Notes: a model not told the origin generated them from the sequence alone. A DNA stretch of 64,000 nt from Microbacterium imperiale (GCF_017876655.1 NZ_JAGIOK010000001.1:1426001-1490000), one strand, 5' to 3'. Numbered from the stretch's first letter, positions 18,749 through 27,568 are shown. Numbers and translations: made by a program.

Positions 18749-20529
18749 GGCACCCCTCCCCCACCGACGAAGAACCCGGAGAACACCGCGGCGCACAGCG
18801 CGACGGCGAGCGTGACCACCAGCACGACGCCCGAGCCGCTCCAGGTTCCGATCGCCCGCTGCATCCGTTCGACGAACAGCCCCGACTTCGGGCCCGCGAC
18901 GATGCGGGCGACGGCGGCGCCGCGCACGCGACCCAACGCCTCCGACCCGGCCGTCAGCCCGCGCACGAGCCCGCGCGCCGCGCGCTCCTCGAGGACGACG
19001 ATGTCGCCGGGCGGCACGCTCGGGGCAGGCCGCGACCAGCGCCGCGCCGAACCCCACGCCGCGGCGGCGAGCACCAGCCCGAGCAGCAGCGGCCACGACT
19101 GCGCCCACAACGCCGACGGGTCGAACCACCCCGGCAGGCTCAGCGGTGGTTGCCGCGCCCCCGCGAGCACGGCGACCGGCACGACCGCCCCCACCGAGAG
19201 CACCGCCCACGCGAACGCCCGCGTCCGCGCCGTTGGCTTCGGGGCGCGCTCGCGACGCAGCAGCACGACGGCGAACCGGGCCATCAGCAGCGTCGACCCG
19301 ACACCGAACCAGGGCAGCACGTCGCCGACACCCACACCGACACCGACACCCGGCAGCACCGGCACAACGACATCCCCGACGGCCTCCTTCGCGGCATACT
19401 TCGCGATGAACCCGCTCGTCAGCGGTGCTCCGACGAGCGCCACGGCGGCGACCGCGAGCGGCGCGACCACCGCCCACCGCGGCATCCGCTCGGTGTCCCA
19501 CGCCTGCACACCGAGGAACAGCGTCCCCTTCACGAGTCCGTGCGACACGCTGTACACGACGACCGCCGCGATGCACGCCGGCGCCGCGGCGGGAGCGACG
19601 AGAGCGGCCCCCACGAGCGCGGCGATGAAGCCCATCTGACTGATCGAGCTGTACGCGAGCACGACCTTCGGGTTGCGCTGCAGGATGCCGGCGGGAACCG
19701 CGGCCAGCCCTCCTGCGAGCCCGAGCACGAGGAACGCCGCGCCCCACACGGGCTCTCCGGCGCCCTCGCCGAGCGGCAGGAACCGCAGCCACCCGACGAC
19801 GCCCGCCTTCAGCATCGCCCCCGACAGCACGGCGCTCGCGGGACTCGGGGCGGCGGGATGGGCCAGCGGCAGCCAGACATGCAGCGGCACGGTGCCGGCC
19901 TTGACCCCGAACCCGACGAGCAGCAGCAGGATGATCAGCCCGCCCGCGGGCGAGGCGGCCACCGCGGCCGGCGCGTCCTGCACCCGCGTCACCCCGTCGG
20001 CGGCGAGCATCAGCAGCGCCACGAGCACGGCGCACTCGCCGAGCACCGTCAGCACGAGGTAGATCGCGCCGGCCCGACGAGCCCCGCGCGAGCGGTCGTG
20101 CACGACGATCGCGTAACCGAGAAAGCTCATCGTCGCGAACGCCAGGTAGAACGTCACGAGGTCGTCCGCCACGAAGACGGCGATGTTCCCGGCGAAGCAC
20201 AGCAGCAGGAAGGCCGTCAGCACGTGCGGGCGCTCGGCCTTCGACCGCACGACGAACGCGAGCGCCAGCCCGTAGAGCGCGACGGCCATCAGCACGAGCG
20301 GCCGGCCGACGTCGTCGACCCGGATCGAGGTGCCCAGCAGCATCCACGCCACCTCGTGACGCTCGGCGCCGTCCCCGAGCGCGGCCGCACCGGCGGGCAC
20401 GACGGCGATCCAGGCGAACCGCGTGACGAGGTGGCGCGAGCCGAGCGCCCGGGCGCCGCCGACACCGCTCAGCACGGCGATGGCCGCGGCGAGCGCGAGC
20501 GGCAGGGCGAAGGCGGGGATCCAGATCAC
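18745..20529 (-). CDS. Mrp-type antiporter, third ND-like (NuoL/M/N-like) subunit lacking the TM5 glutamate
   Basis: A 594-residue proton-conducting membrane transporter homologue. It keeps the helix-breaking core VKAGTVPLHVWLPLAHPAAP, the following lysine in GAMLKAGVVGW, and FIAKYAAKEA in the late helix. The helix aligned to the conserved Glu of its two neighbours (YVLLELLTL, LVFFELLTL) reads YLAFATMSF, so Glu is replaced by Ala132. The C-terminal 170 residues extend beyond the core and include a soluble stretch ending in one last helix, reminiscent of NuoL's long tail. It starts by GTGA overlap with the preceding gene. It may be a structural or non-pumping member of the complex. Confidence 0.85.
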   Translation of the reverse strand: MIWIPAFALPLALAAAIAVLSGVGGARALGSRHLVTRFAWIAVVPAGAAALGDGAERHEVAWMLLGTSIRVDDVGRPLVLMAVALYGLALAFVVRSKAERPHVLTAFLLLCFAGNIAVFVADDLVTFYLAFATMSFLGYAIVVHDRSRGARRAGAIYLVLTVLGECAVLVALLMLAADGVTRVQDAPAAVAASPAGGLIILLLLVGFGVKAGTVPLHVWLPLAHPAAPSPASAVLSGAMLKAGVVGWLRFLPLGEGAGEPVWGAAFLVLGLAGGLAAVPAGILQRNPKVVLAYSSISQMGFIAALVGAALVAPAAAPACIAAVVVYSVSHGLVKGTLFLGVQAWDTERMPRWAVVAPLAVAAVALVGAPLTSGFIAKYAAKEAVGDVVVPVLPGVGVGVGVGDVLPWFGVGSTLLMARFAVVLLRRERAPKPTARTRAFAWAVLSVGAVVPVAVLAGARQPPLSLPGWFDPSALWAQSWPLLLGLVLAAAAWGSARRWSRPAPSVPPGDIVVLEERAARGLVRGLTAGSEALGRVRGAAVARIVAGPKSGLFVERMQRAIGTWSGSGVVLVVTLAVALCAAVFSGFFVGGGGVP

Positions 20530-22061
20530 GGCCACGCTCCGTCCGCGATGAACTGCGCCAGCGACCACGGTGAGAACTCCCACCCGGCCCCGACCCCCAG
20601 CGCCACCACGAGCACGGCCGTCACGAGCGCCGGCACGAGCAGCGCCGCCGGTGCCTCGATGCGGCGCGTGCCGCGCTCGCTGAGGCGCGGAGCACGCTCC
20701 TCCGACGCGGGGATCGCCGCCGGCCGCGTCCACATCGCGATGATCACCGGCAGGAAGTACCCCGCGTTGAGGACGGTGCTCGTGATCAGGACGCCGACGA
20801 CCCACGGCTGCCCCGCGTCGAGCGCGCCGACCCCGAGCGCCCACTTCGAGATGAACCCGGCGAACGGCGGCAAGCCGATCATGCCGAGGGCGGCCACCGT
20901 AAACGCCGCCGCCGTCAGCGGCATCCGCCGCCCCACCCCGGCCAGCTCGCTGACCCGATGCACCTTCAGCTCTTCGGCGAACAGGCCCGCGCAGAAGAAG
21001 AGCGTGATCTTCATGACGCCCTGGTTGACCATGTGCACGATGGCCCCCGCCGTCGCCACCGGCGACAGCAGCGCGGCCCCGAGCGCGATGTAGGCGACCT
21101 GCGACACCGTCGAGTACGCCAGTCGCTTCTTCAGATCGTCCTGCGTCAGCGCGCGCAGCGAGCCGTAGACGATCGTGACGGCCGCCGCCACCGCGAGCAC
21201 CTGCAGCAGCCCCAGCTCGGCGAACAGCGCGAAGCCGAACGTGTCCTCCACAACGCGGATGATCCCGAACGCCCCGGCCTTGACCACCGCCACCGCGTGC
21301 AGCAGGGCGCTCACCGGCGCGGGTGCGACCATCGCGATCGGCAGCCACCCGTGCAGCGGGAACAGCGCCGCCTTCACGCTCACACCGGTCAGCAGCAGCG
21401 CGCCGATCACCGTCGCGGTCGCCGGGTCGCGAGCCGCGAGCTCCGCGACGGCGGGGATGCCGCCGGCGACGAACTCGACGGGCCCGACCTCGAGCGTCAG
21501 CCACGCCACGCCCAGCAGCAGCACGACCCCGCCCGCGAGCGTGTAGCCGAGGTAGGTCCGCGCTCCGCGCATGGCCTCGGGCGTACCGCGGTGGGCGACG
21601 AGCGGATAGGTCACGAGCGTCAGCAGCTCGAAGAAGACGAGGAACGTGAACAGGTTCTGTGCCAGCGCGATGCCGGTCGTCGCCGTCACGCACAGGCTGA
21701 AGAACCCGAAGAACCGGCTGCGGTTGGGCGAGCCCTCCAGGTAGCCGATCGCGTAGATCGTCGTCACGAGCCACAGCGCCGACGACAGCCCGACGAAGAA
21801 GAGCGAGAACGTGTCGGTGACGAAGACGATCTCGAGGCCGGGGATCCACGCGAACGACCAGCGCAGCTTCTCGCCCGACAGCACCACCGGGATGAGCACC
21901 ACCACGATCGCGGCCTTCACGAACGCGCCGCTGAGGTTCAGCGCGGTGCGCACCCGTCGCTGGTCCTCGCGCAACCCGAAGATCACCAGCGCCGGCACGA
22001 GCGAGGTCAGCAGCAGCACGAGCGGCAGCACGCTCGGCACGACGGTCGATCCGGGGATCAC
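20526..22061 (-). CDS. Mrp-type antiporter, second ND-like subunit
   Basis: 511 residues, about 14 membrane helices, member of the proton-conducting transporter family shared by MrpA/MrpD and complex I. The functional charges are present: Glu145 in LVFFELLTLVTY, Lys in SVKAALFPLHGWLPIAMVAP, Lys in HAVAVVKAGAFGI, and Lys in FISKWALG. GTGA overlap with mrpD upstream and GTGA overlap with the third ND-like gene downstream. With its neighbours it would form the membrane channel array of a cation/proton antiporter. Whether it equals MrpA's N-terminal half or a second MrpD cannot be settled by eye. Confidence 0.88.
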   Translation of the reverse strand: MIPGSTVVPSVLPLVLLLTSLVPALVIFGLREDQRRVRTALNLSGAFVKAAIVVVLIPVVLSGEKLRWSFAWIPGLEIVFVTDTFSLFFVGLSSALWLVTTIYAIGYLEGSPNRSRFFGFFSLCVTATTGIALAQNLFTFLVFFELLTLVTYPLVAHRGTPEAMRGARTYLGYTLAGGVVLLLGVAWLTLEVGPVEFVAGGIPAVAELAARDPATATVIGALLLTGVSVKAALFPLHGWLPIAMVAPAPVSALLHAVAVVKAGAFGIIRVVEDTFGFALFAELGLLQVLAVAAAVTIVYGSLRALTQDDLKKRLAYSTVSQVAYIALGAALLSPVATAGAIVHMVNQGVMKITLFFCAGLFAEELKVHRVSELAGVGRRMPLTAAAFTVAALGMIGLPPFAGFISKWALGVGALDAGQPWVVGVLITSTVLNAGYFLPVIIAMWTRPAAIPASEERAPRLSERGTRRIEAPAALLVPALVTAVLVVALGVGAGWEFSPWSLAQFIADGAWP

Positions 22062-23545
22062 AGCGCACCCCCCAGCGGAGCGGCCGCCTCGATCAGCGCG
22101 ACGAGGGGCGCCGGGAAGATCCCGACCACGACGGATGCCGCAGCGAGCGAGAACGCCGCGACCGAGACCGTCCGCCGCGGCGGCGCGTGCGGGGGCGCGG
22201 GGTCCTCGCCCGGGGGCGCGAACATCGCGCGGATCATCGTCGCGACGTACGCGAAGGTCAGCAGGCCGCCCACCAGCAGCACCGCCACCCACCACCAGGC
22301 GCCGCGCGCGAGCGAGGACTCGAGCAGCTGCCACTTGCCCGCGAAGGCCAGCGTCGGCGGCAGACCCGCGAGGCTGACGCCGGCGATACTGATCGTCGCC
22401 GCCGCGAGCGGCATCCGCGCGTGCGCGCCCCGCAGTCCCGACAGCTTGTCGCTGCCGTACGCGACGACGAGCGCCCCGGCGGCGAGGAACATCGCCGCCT
22501 TCGCGAGACCGTGCGCGATCGCGAGCACGACCCCGCCGCTCCATCCCGCGACCGCGGCGCCTTCGCCGCCCGGGCCATCGGCCAGCATGAGCGGCAGGAT
22601 GAGCACGAGGTAGCCCACCTGCGCGACGGTCGAGTACGCGATGACGGTCTTCAGCCGGTCGCGGCGCAGCGCCATGACCCCGCCCCACAGCACCCCGGCC
22701 GCACCGGCGGCGGCCGTCGCGATCGCGAACACCGGGGCGAGGTCGATGGCGGTGCCGACCGCGGCGTAGACGCGCCACAGCACGAACAGCGACGCCTTGA
22801 TGACCAGCGCCGACAGCAGCGCACTGACGGCGGCGGGCGCGGCGGGATGGGCGACCGGCAGCCATGAGTGCAGCGGGAAGAGCGCGATCTTGGCGGCCAT
22901 CCCGACGGTGACGAGTGCGAGCGCGGCGGCCGCGACGGGGCCATCCGTCAGGCGATCGGCGGCCAGCGTGAGATCGAGCGTCCCGGTCTCGCCGTAGACG
23001 AGGGCGACCGCGAGCAGATAGAACAGCGACCCCGTGACCGCGACGAACAGGTACCGCAGCGCGGCGGCGGATGCGCCCCGACCGCCCAGGGCCACGAGGG
23101 CCACGGCGGCGAGGGTCAGCAGCTCGAGCAGGACGTACACCGAGAACATGTCGGCCGCGACGAACACACCCGAGATCGCGACGGCGGCGAAGAGCACGAG
23201 CGGCCAGAACGCCTCCGAACCCGTCAGGCGCGGCTCGGCGGCCGCCGCCGCGAACACAGCGAGCAGCACGACGTGCGTCAGGGCGAGCATCGCGACCGAC
23301 GCGCCGTCGACCTGCAGCGCGATGCCGAGGGGCGCCGCCCACCCGGCGAGCTCGACCCGCACGATCCCGGATGCCGCGACCCCGGCCCACAGCACGCCGA
23401 CCACGACCCCTCCGGCGAGGGTGGCGGCGATCGCGACCGTCCCGCGCGCCCGCACCGGAACCATCGCGCACACCACAGCCGCCACGAGCGGCACGAAGAC
23501 GACGAGCGGAACGAGCGCGGCCAGGGCCGCCGGCGCGGGCGGCAT
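22058..23545 (-). CDS. mrpD: Mrp-type antiporter subunit D (first ND-like subunit)
   Basis: 495 residues with the same fold: Glu141 in YVLLELLTLAAVAL, Lys in MAAKIALFPLHSWLPVAHPA, Lys in ALVIKASLFVLW, YSTVAQVGYLVLIL, and the late-helix Lys in FAGKWQLLES. It directly follows mrpC, the normal place of mrpD, hence the symbol. The start overlaps the mrpC stop by one base (TGATG). MrpA/MrpD-type proteins carry the proton and sodium half-channels of the antiporter that maintains cytoplasmic pH and salt tolerance. Confidence 0.88.
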   Translation of the reverse strand: MPPAPAALAALVPLVVFVPLVAAVVCAMVPVRARGTVAIAATLAGGVVVGVLWAGVAASGIVRVELAGWAAPLGIALQVDGASVAMLALTHVVLLAVFAAAAAEPRLTGSEAFWPLVLFAAVAISGVFVAADMFSVYVLLELLTLAAVALVALGGRGASAAALRYLFVAVTGSLFYLLAVALVYGETGTLDLTLAADRLTDGPVAAAALALVTVGMAAKIALFPLHSWLPVAHPAAPAAVSALLSALVIKASLFVLWRVYAAVGTAIDLAPVFAIATAAAGAAGVLWGGVMALRRDRLKTVIAYSTVAQVGYLVLILPLMLADGPGGEGAAVAGWSGGVVLAIAHGLAKAAMFLAAGALVVAYGSDKLSGLRGAHARMPLAAATISIAGVSLAGLPPTLAFAGKWQLLESSLARGAWWWVAVLLVGGLLTFAYVATMIRAMFAPPGEDPAPPHAPPRRTVSVAAFSLAAASVVVGIFPAPLVALIEAAAPLGGAL

Positions 23546-23856
23546 CACGCGTCCGCCCCGGTCTCGGTCCGGATCTCGGTCTCGTTCTCGGGGTCCTCCA
23601 CGCGCCGCGCCAGCGCCAGCGCGAGCCCGGTGATCGCGGCCATCACGACGATGCCCGTCAGCACGAGAGCCTGCGGCACGGGATCGGGCGCACCGGTCCC
23701 GCGGTCGGCGATCGCGAGGAGCACGAGCATCACGCCGCCCGAGGCGACCCCGAGCGTGACGATGCGGCGGATGAGGTCGCGCACGACGAGGTGCGCGACC
23801 ACGCCGACCACGAACACGGCGGCTCCGGCGCCGAGGAACAGCAGCGTCGAGGTCAT
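23545..23856 (-). CDS. mrpC: Mrp-type antiporter subunit C (NuoK-like)
   Basis: 103 residues, three helices, homologous to NuoK. The signature is in the last helix region: PDPVPQALVLTGIVVMAAIT, typical of MnhC. The tail is acidic (EDPENETEIRTETGADA). ATGA overlap with mrpB upstream. It would form part of the lateral membrane arm contacting the ND-like subunits. Confidence 0.9.
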   Translation of the reverse strand: MTSTLLFLGAGAAVFVVGVVAHLVVRDLIRRIVTLGVASGGVMLVLLAIADRGTGAPDPVPQALVLTGIVVMAAITGLALALARRVEDPENETEIRTETGADA

Positions 23857-24824
23857 GCCGCCACCTCCGCCGGTGACGCCTCGTCGACGGCACCCGCCGC
23901 GGAGAAGATCGCCGCGAGGGCCACGCCGATGCCGACGGCCAGCACCGCCTCGATCGCAAGGATCGCCGCGCCGGCCCACGCGGGATCGAGCCCGAGCCAC
24001 GAACCCGTCGCCAGCAGGCCGCCGACCGCCAGGGCGACGAAGGCCAGCAGGCTGCCGCCCGCGATGGCTGCCGTGACGCCGGCGCGGGGCGTGACGAAGG
24101 AGAAGCCGCACAGCCGCGCGATCACGAGGGCGGCGGCGATCAGCGCACCCGACTGGAACGCACCGCCGGGCTGCACGCTGCCCGCGACGAGCACCCAGAC
24201 CGCCAGCACGAGCACGACCGGCACGAGGACGACCGCGAGCGCCCGCCGCACCGGGTCGGCCGGCGGCACGGGCCGCAGACGCTCGCGCCCGATCGCCCCG
24301 GCCGCCACCGCCGCGACGACGAGCACGGCGATCTCGAGCAGCGTGTCGAGGCTGCGGTAGTTCAGCAGCACCGCCGTGATCGGATGCGACACCCCGGCCT
24401 GGTCGGTCGCTTGCACGGCCTGCTGGGCGAGGTCGGCCGGCACGACGCTCATCGCACGCAGGGCGCTCAGCAGCGCGACGAGCCCGACGGCGCCCGCGAC
24501 GGCGGCGACGCCGACCGTCGCCCATCGCGAGCGCGACGACGCGGCCGACACGGCGGGCGCGGCCGGGCGGCGGCGTTCCAGGGCGTCCACGAGCAGTGCG
24601 CCCGCGACACCGCCGCCGAGCGCCGCCTCGGCCATCGCGACGTCGGGGGCGTCGATGCGCCCCCAGAGCACCGCGAGCAGAATGCCGAACACGAGGAACG
24701 CCGTCGTCGCCGCCGCTCGCCCGCGCACGAGCACCGCCACGAGCGCCGCGACCACGACACCCGCGACCGCGAGCACGTCGAGCACCTTGAGCACCTCGCC
24801 CGCGCCGGACGCCGCGCCGCTCAC
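23853..24824 (-). CDS. mrpB: Mrp-type antiporter DUF4040-MnhB fusion subunit
   Basis: 323 residues in two parts. Residues 1-80 are the DUF4040 domain (VFGILLAVLWGRIDAPDVAM then AEAALGGGVAGALLVDAL), which in canonical operons is part of the C-terminal end of the large MrpA. Residues about 130-310 are MnhB: LNYRSLDTLLEIAVLVVAAV, then VAGSVQPGGAFQSGALIAAA. Thus MrpA's tail and MrpB are one protein here and no full-length MrpA exists. The GTG start overlaps the mrpG stop (GTGA). Confidence 0.88.
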   Translation of the reverse strand: MSGAASGAGEVLKVLDVLAVAGVVVAALVAVLVRGRAAATTAFLVFGILLAVLWGRIDAPDVAMAEAALGGGVAGALLVDALERRRPAAPAVSAASSRSRWATVGVAAVAGAVGLVALLSALRAMSVVPADLAQQAVQATDQAGVSHPITAVLLNYRSLDTLLEIAVLVVAAVAAGAIGRERLRPVPPADPVRRALAVVLVPVVLVLAVWVLVAGSVQPGGAFQSGALIAAALVIARLCGFSFVTPRAGVTAAIAGGSLLAFVALAVGGLLATGSWLGLDPAWAGAAILAIEAVLAVGIGVALAAIFSAAGAVDEASPAEVAA

Positions 24825-25129
24825 CGGGCACCCCCGTCGTGGAAGCGCTCGCTGCCGGCGAGCAGATGCGAGTTGCCCGCGGTGCCGAGCAGCGCCAGCA
24901 CCCAGATGAGCAGCAGCTTCGCGGTGACACCGGCGATCGACATCCCGTCCTCGCCGCGTGCGAACGCGTCGACGATCAGGGCGGCGACGATGAAGCCCAG
25001 CCCGAGATTGTCGGCCTTCGCGACGGCGTGCAGGCGGGTCGGAAGATCCGGAAAGCGCAGCAGTCCGAGCGTCCCGACCACGACGAAGGCGCACCCCACG
25101 AGCAGCAGCACGATCACGACGGCATCCAT
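24821..25129 (-). CDS. mrpG: Mrp-type antiporter subunit G
   Basis: 102 residues, three helices, with the MnhG signature GTLGLLRFPDLPTRLHAVAK followed by ADNLGLGFIVAALI. The start overlaps the mrpF stop by one base. Small accessory subunit of the antiporter complex. Confidence 0.92.
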   Translation of the reverse strand: MDAVVIVLLLVGCAFVVVGTLGLLRFPDLPTRLHAVAKADNLGLGFIVAALIVDAFARGEDGMSIAGVTAKLLLIWVLALLGTAGNSHLLAGSERFHDGGAR

Positions 25130-25389
25130 CAGCGCACCGACCGGCGGGTGTAGACGATCACCACGACTGTCGCCAGGGCGACGACGGTGATCGCGACGTC
25201 GCGCAGCGCTGGCACGTCGAGCGCCGAGGCGAGCACGATGAACAGCGCCGCGCCGCTCGTGCCGAGCAGGACGAACGCCGTCAGCCGGTCTTCGGGAGTC
25301 GGACCGCGCACCGCGCGCCACAGCCCCGCGAGGATGCACACGAGCAGCACCGCGGCGGCAGCGGTCAGCGCGATCTGCACGGCAGCCAT
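25129..25389 (-). CDS. mrpF: Mrp-type antiporter subunit F (first gene of the operon)
   Basis: 86 residues, three helices, MnhF pattern with RAVRGPTPEDRLTAFVLLGT and a second half rich in Val/Ile. Two in-frame ATGs exist; the one at 25389 is preferred because GGGGGA lies five bases upstream, whereas the ATG at 25401 has no ribosome site. This is the promoter-proximal cistron of eight overlapping genes. The 71 bases between it and the araD stop (25390-25460) must hold the operon promoter, but no convincing -35/-10 pair was identified. Confidence 0.9.
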   Translation of the reverse strand: MAAVQIALTAAAAVLLVCILAGLWRAVRGPTPEDRLTAFVLLGTSGAALFIVLASALDVPALRDVAITVVALATVVVIVYTRRSVR

Positions 25390-25460
25390 GGCGTCCCCCA
25401 TCTGACGTCAAGCTCCAGGCTATCCAGAATACGAAGATTCGCCTGTGCCGACGCTGGGCG

Positions 25461-26150
25461 CTATCGGCGGTCGTCGGTGGTCTGTCCGTAAACGTTCTGG
25501 TACCGGTCGTACAACCTGTCGATCGATTCCTGCGGGATCGGGATCAACTCCCCCGCCTGCCGGGCGATGTGCACCGTACGGGCGACGTCCTCGACCATCA
25601 CCGCAGCCTTGACCGCATCCTTCGCACTCGACCCGATCGTGAACGGCCCATGATTCTGCATCAGCACCGCACGAGACCGATGACCCCGCAACGTCTCCAC
25701 GATGCCCCGACCGATCGAGTCATCCCCGATGATCGCGAACGGGCCCACCGGAATCGGACCCCCGAACTCATCGGCCATCGCCGTGATCACACACGGGATC
25801 TCCTCACCCCGCGCCGCCCACGCCACCGCATACGTCGAATGCGTGTGCACCACACCACCCACCTCGGGCATGTTCCGATACACATACGCATGAGCCGCCG
25901 TGTCACTCGAGGGAGCCCGATCACTACCCGGCGTCCCCGGCACCACATTGCCGTCCAGATCACACACGATCATGTTCTCCGGAGCCAGATCGTCATACGA
26001 CACCCCCGACGGCTTGATCACGAAAAGATCAGCCCCCGGAACCCGACCCGACACGTTACCCCCGGTCCACACGACCAGCCCGTACCGCACCAGCTCCGCA
26101 TGCAACGACGCCACCTCGGCCCGAACCCGCGCCACCGACTCGTTCTCCAT
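25461..26150 (-). CDS. araD: L-ribulose-5-phosphate 4-epimerase (class II aldolase fold)
   Basis: 229 residues. AraD converts L-ribulose-5-phosphate to D-xylulose-5-phosphate, linking arabinose catabolism to the pentose phosphate pathway. Motifs: YGLVVWTGGNVSGRVPGADL, VIKPSGVSYDDL, PSSDTAAHAYVYRNMPEVGG, the zinc-binding VHTHSTYAVAWAA, and the third metal histidine in LMQNHGPFTIG. AAGGAG lies before the ATG. It is not next to araA or araB in this window, and is probably controlled through the LacI-type palindrome 25 bases upstream of its start. Closely related L-fuculose-phosphate aldolases cannot be wholly excluded, but the QNHGPF block favours AraD. Confidence 0.9.
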   Translation of the reverse strand: MENESVARVRAEVASLHAELVRYGLVVWTGGNVSGRVPGADLFVIKPSGVSYDDLAPENMIVCDLDGNVVPGTPGSDRAPSSDTAAHAYVYRNMPEVGGVVHTHSTYAVAWAARGEEIPCVITAMADEFGGPIPVGPFAIIGDDSIGRGIVETLRGHRSRAVLMQNHGPFTIGSSAKDAVKAAVMVEDVARTVHIARQAGELIPIPQESIDRLYDRYQNVYGQTTDDRR

Positions 26151-26174
26151 GGATGCTCCTTCGCCTCGAGCAGA

Positions 26175-26188
26175 TGTTACCGGTAACA
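26175..26188. promoter_or_regulatory. LacI-family operator upstream of araD
   Basis: TGTTACCGGTAACA is a perfect 14-base palindrome with the central CG typical of LacI/GalR-family operators. It lies 25 bases upstream of the araD start and about 40 bases before the divergent VanZ gene. The likely regulator is an AraR-type LacI repressor encoded elsewhere (inference). Confidence 0.75.
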
Positions 26189-26229
26189 CTTCGAACGGCC
26201 CAGAACCGGGGCTCTGGAAGACTGGCGGG

Positions 26230-27330
26230 ATGGATGACAGCGTCTTCCTCGGCGCGATCGCGATCGGCCTGGGTGCCCTCATGGCCGTCGTGCTCTTCGT
26301 GCCCTTCGTCGCGATCCAGTACCGCCGCACCGGATCGCTCACGGCGGCGCAGCTCGTCCTGTGGGGCGCGGCGCTGGTGTACTTCTTCGCGATCTGGACG
26401 TACACGCTGCTGCCGCTGCCCGATCCGACGACCCTGCGCTGCGCCGGAGTGAACCTCGACCCGCTCGCCTTCGTCGACGACCTGCGCGCCGCCGCGACCC
26501 GGTCCGGCGGCAGCGCCCGCGCCTTCGCGACCGACACGGCCGTGCTGCAGCTCGCGCTCAACGTGCTGCTGTTCCTGCCGCTGGGGTTCTTCGCCCGCGT
26601 GCTCGCGCGCCGCGGCATCCTCACGGCACTGCTCCTCGGTTTCGGCATCTCGCTCGTCGTCGAGCTGACGCAGCTGACCGGCGTGTGGGGCATCTATCCG
26701 TGCGCGTACCGCGTGTTCGACGTCGACGATCTGCTGACCAACACCACCGGCGCCGTCCTCGGCTCGCTCATCGCCCTCGTCGTCCCGCGCCGCCCCGCCG
26801 CGACGGCGCCCGATCGGCCGCGGCCGGTGACGCGCCGGCGCCGCATCCTCGGCATGGTCTGCGATGTGCTGGCCTACACCCTCGTCGGCGTCTTCGTGTC
26901 GGTCGCGGTCCAGGCCGCCCTCGTCTTCAGCGGCAACCGCGACCTCGCGATCAGCACCGACATCGCGGGCCAGTTCGGCTCGTACGCCGCGCTCGCGGCC
27001 GTCACGGCGACCGTCCTGGTCACGGGCCGCACGATCGGCGACCTCGCCGTGCGGCTGCGCTACGCCGGCGGTCCGCTGCCCGTCGCCGTCACCCGCCTCA
27101 CCCGCTTCGTCGGCGGCATCGGGGGCTACGCCCTGCTCGATCAGCTGCCCGCCGGCTGGGGACTGCTCAGCGCGGCGTTCGTCCTGACCGCGGGCATCCT
27201 CGCGGTCACGACCCGCGGCGGCCGCGGTCTGCCCGGCATCCTCGGCCGCCAGGGGCCGCGCGACAGCCGCGAGGATCCCCCGACGGGACGACCCGATATC
27301 ACCCGATCGGGGGACGCGCGCCGACCGTGA
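26230..27330 (+). CDS. VanZ-family / RDD-like membrane protein
   Basis: 366 residues. The N-terminal half is VanZ-like, with about five membrane helices: YFFAIWTYTLLPLPDPTTLR, LNVLLFLPLGFFARVL, VVELTQLTGVWGIYPCAYRV and FDVDDLLTNTTGAVLGSLIA. The C-terminal half (from about residue 200) has four further helices resembling an RDD-type domain, and then a charged tail. VanZ confers low-level teicoplanin resistance in enterococci; for most homologues the role is unknown, and no resistance genes are nearby. An AAGACT box ends six bases before the ATG, suggesting a leaderless message. It diverges from araD. Confidence 0.82.
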   Translation: MDDSVFLGAIAIGLGALMAVVLFVPFVAIQYRRTGSLTAAQLVLWGAALVYFFAIWTYTLLPLPDPTTLRCAGVNLDPLAFVDDLRAAATRSGGSARAFATDTAVLQLALNVLLFLPLGFFARVLARRGILTALLLGFGISLVVELTQLTGVWGIYPCAYRVFDVDDLLTNTTGAVLGSLIALVVPRRPAATAPDRPRPVTRRRRILGMVCDVLAYTLVGVFVSVAVQAALVFSGNRDLAISTDIAGQFGSYAALAAVTATVLVTGRTIGDLAVRLRYAGGPLPVAVTRLTRFVGGIGGYALLDQLPAGWGLLSAAFVLTAGILAVTTRGGRGLPGILGRQGPRDSREDPPTGRPDITRSGDARRP

Positions 27331-27350
27331 CGGCCCGTAGCGTCGCAGGC

Positions 27351-27530
27351 ATGGACGTCTCAGCCCTCGCCCACACCGCCACCGGCGCCCTCGTCGGCAT
27401 CGCCCTCGGCTTCGTCGTCGGCCTGCTCACCCTCAATCCGATGCTCGGCGTGATCGTCGGGGGCATCGCGATGGTGGTGTTCGCGATCGCCGCGCCGCTG
27501 CTGCTTCCGCGGGTCAACGCCTCGCGCTGA
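27351..27530 (+). CDS. Small two-span membrane protein
   Basis: 59 residues, two hydrophobic helices joined by a short NPM turn (ALVGIALGFVVGLLTL and LGVIVGGIAMVVFAIAAPLL). Glycine-rich helices resemble small pore-like or assembly proteins, but no family is recognised. There is no ribosome site; TAGCGT at 27338-27343 ends seven bases before the ATG. Confidence 0.6.
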   Translation: MDVSALAHTATGALVGIALGFVVGLLTLNPMLGVIVGGIAMVVFAIAAPLLLPRVNASR

Positions 27531-27531
27531 C

Positions 27532-27562
27532 TTGACCCTCACGCGGCGTGAGGGCTCACGGT
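27532..27562 (+). promoter_or_regulatory. MerR-type promoter/operator (19-base spacer) of the VOC-merR pair
   Basis: -35 TTGACC (27532-27537) and -10 CACGGT (27557-27562) are separated by 19 bases, the stretched spacing that MerR-family activators correct. Within the spacer lies the dyad CCCTCACG-CGG-CGTGAGGG (27536-27554), like known MerR/TipA operators. The -10 ends six bases before the ATG at 27569, so the transcript should be leaderless. Confidence 0.75.
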
Positions 27563-27568
27563 GGTCAT

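Noticed and set aside
19325..19360. Short tandem repeat (ACCGAC-like) in the third ND-like subunit, encoding a Gly-Val repeat
   Set aside because: Only a few imperfect units inside a periplasmic loop; no sign of length variation can be judged from one sequence.
19150..22613. Long plus-strand open frames opposite the mrp genes
   Set aside because: Arg/His/Gln-rich sequences without any domain; the minus-strand genes encode clear membrane proteins with overlapping start-stop codons.
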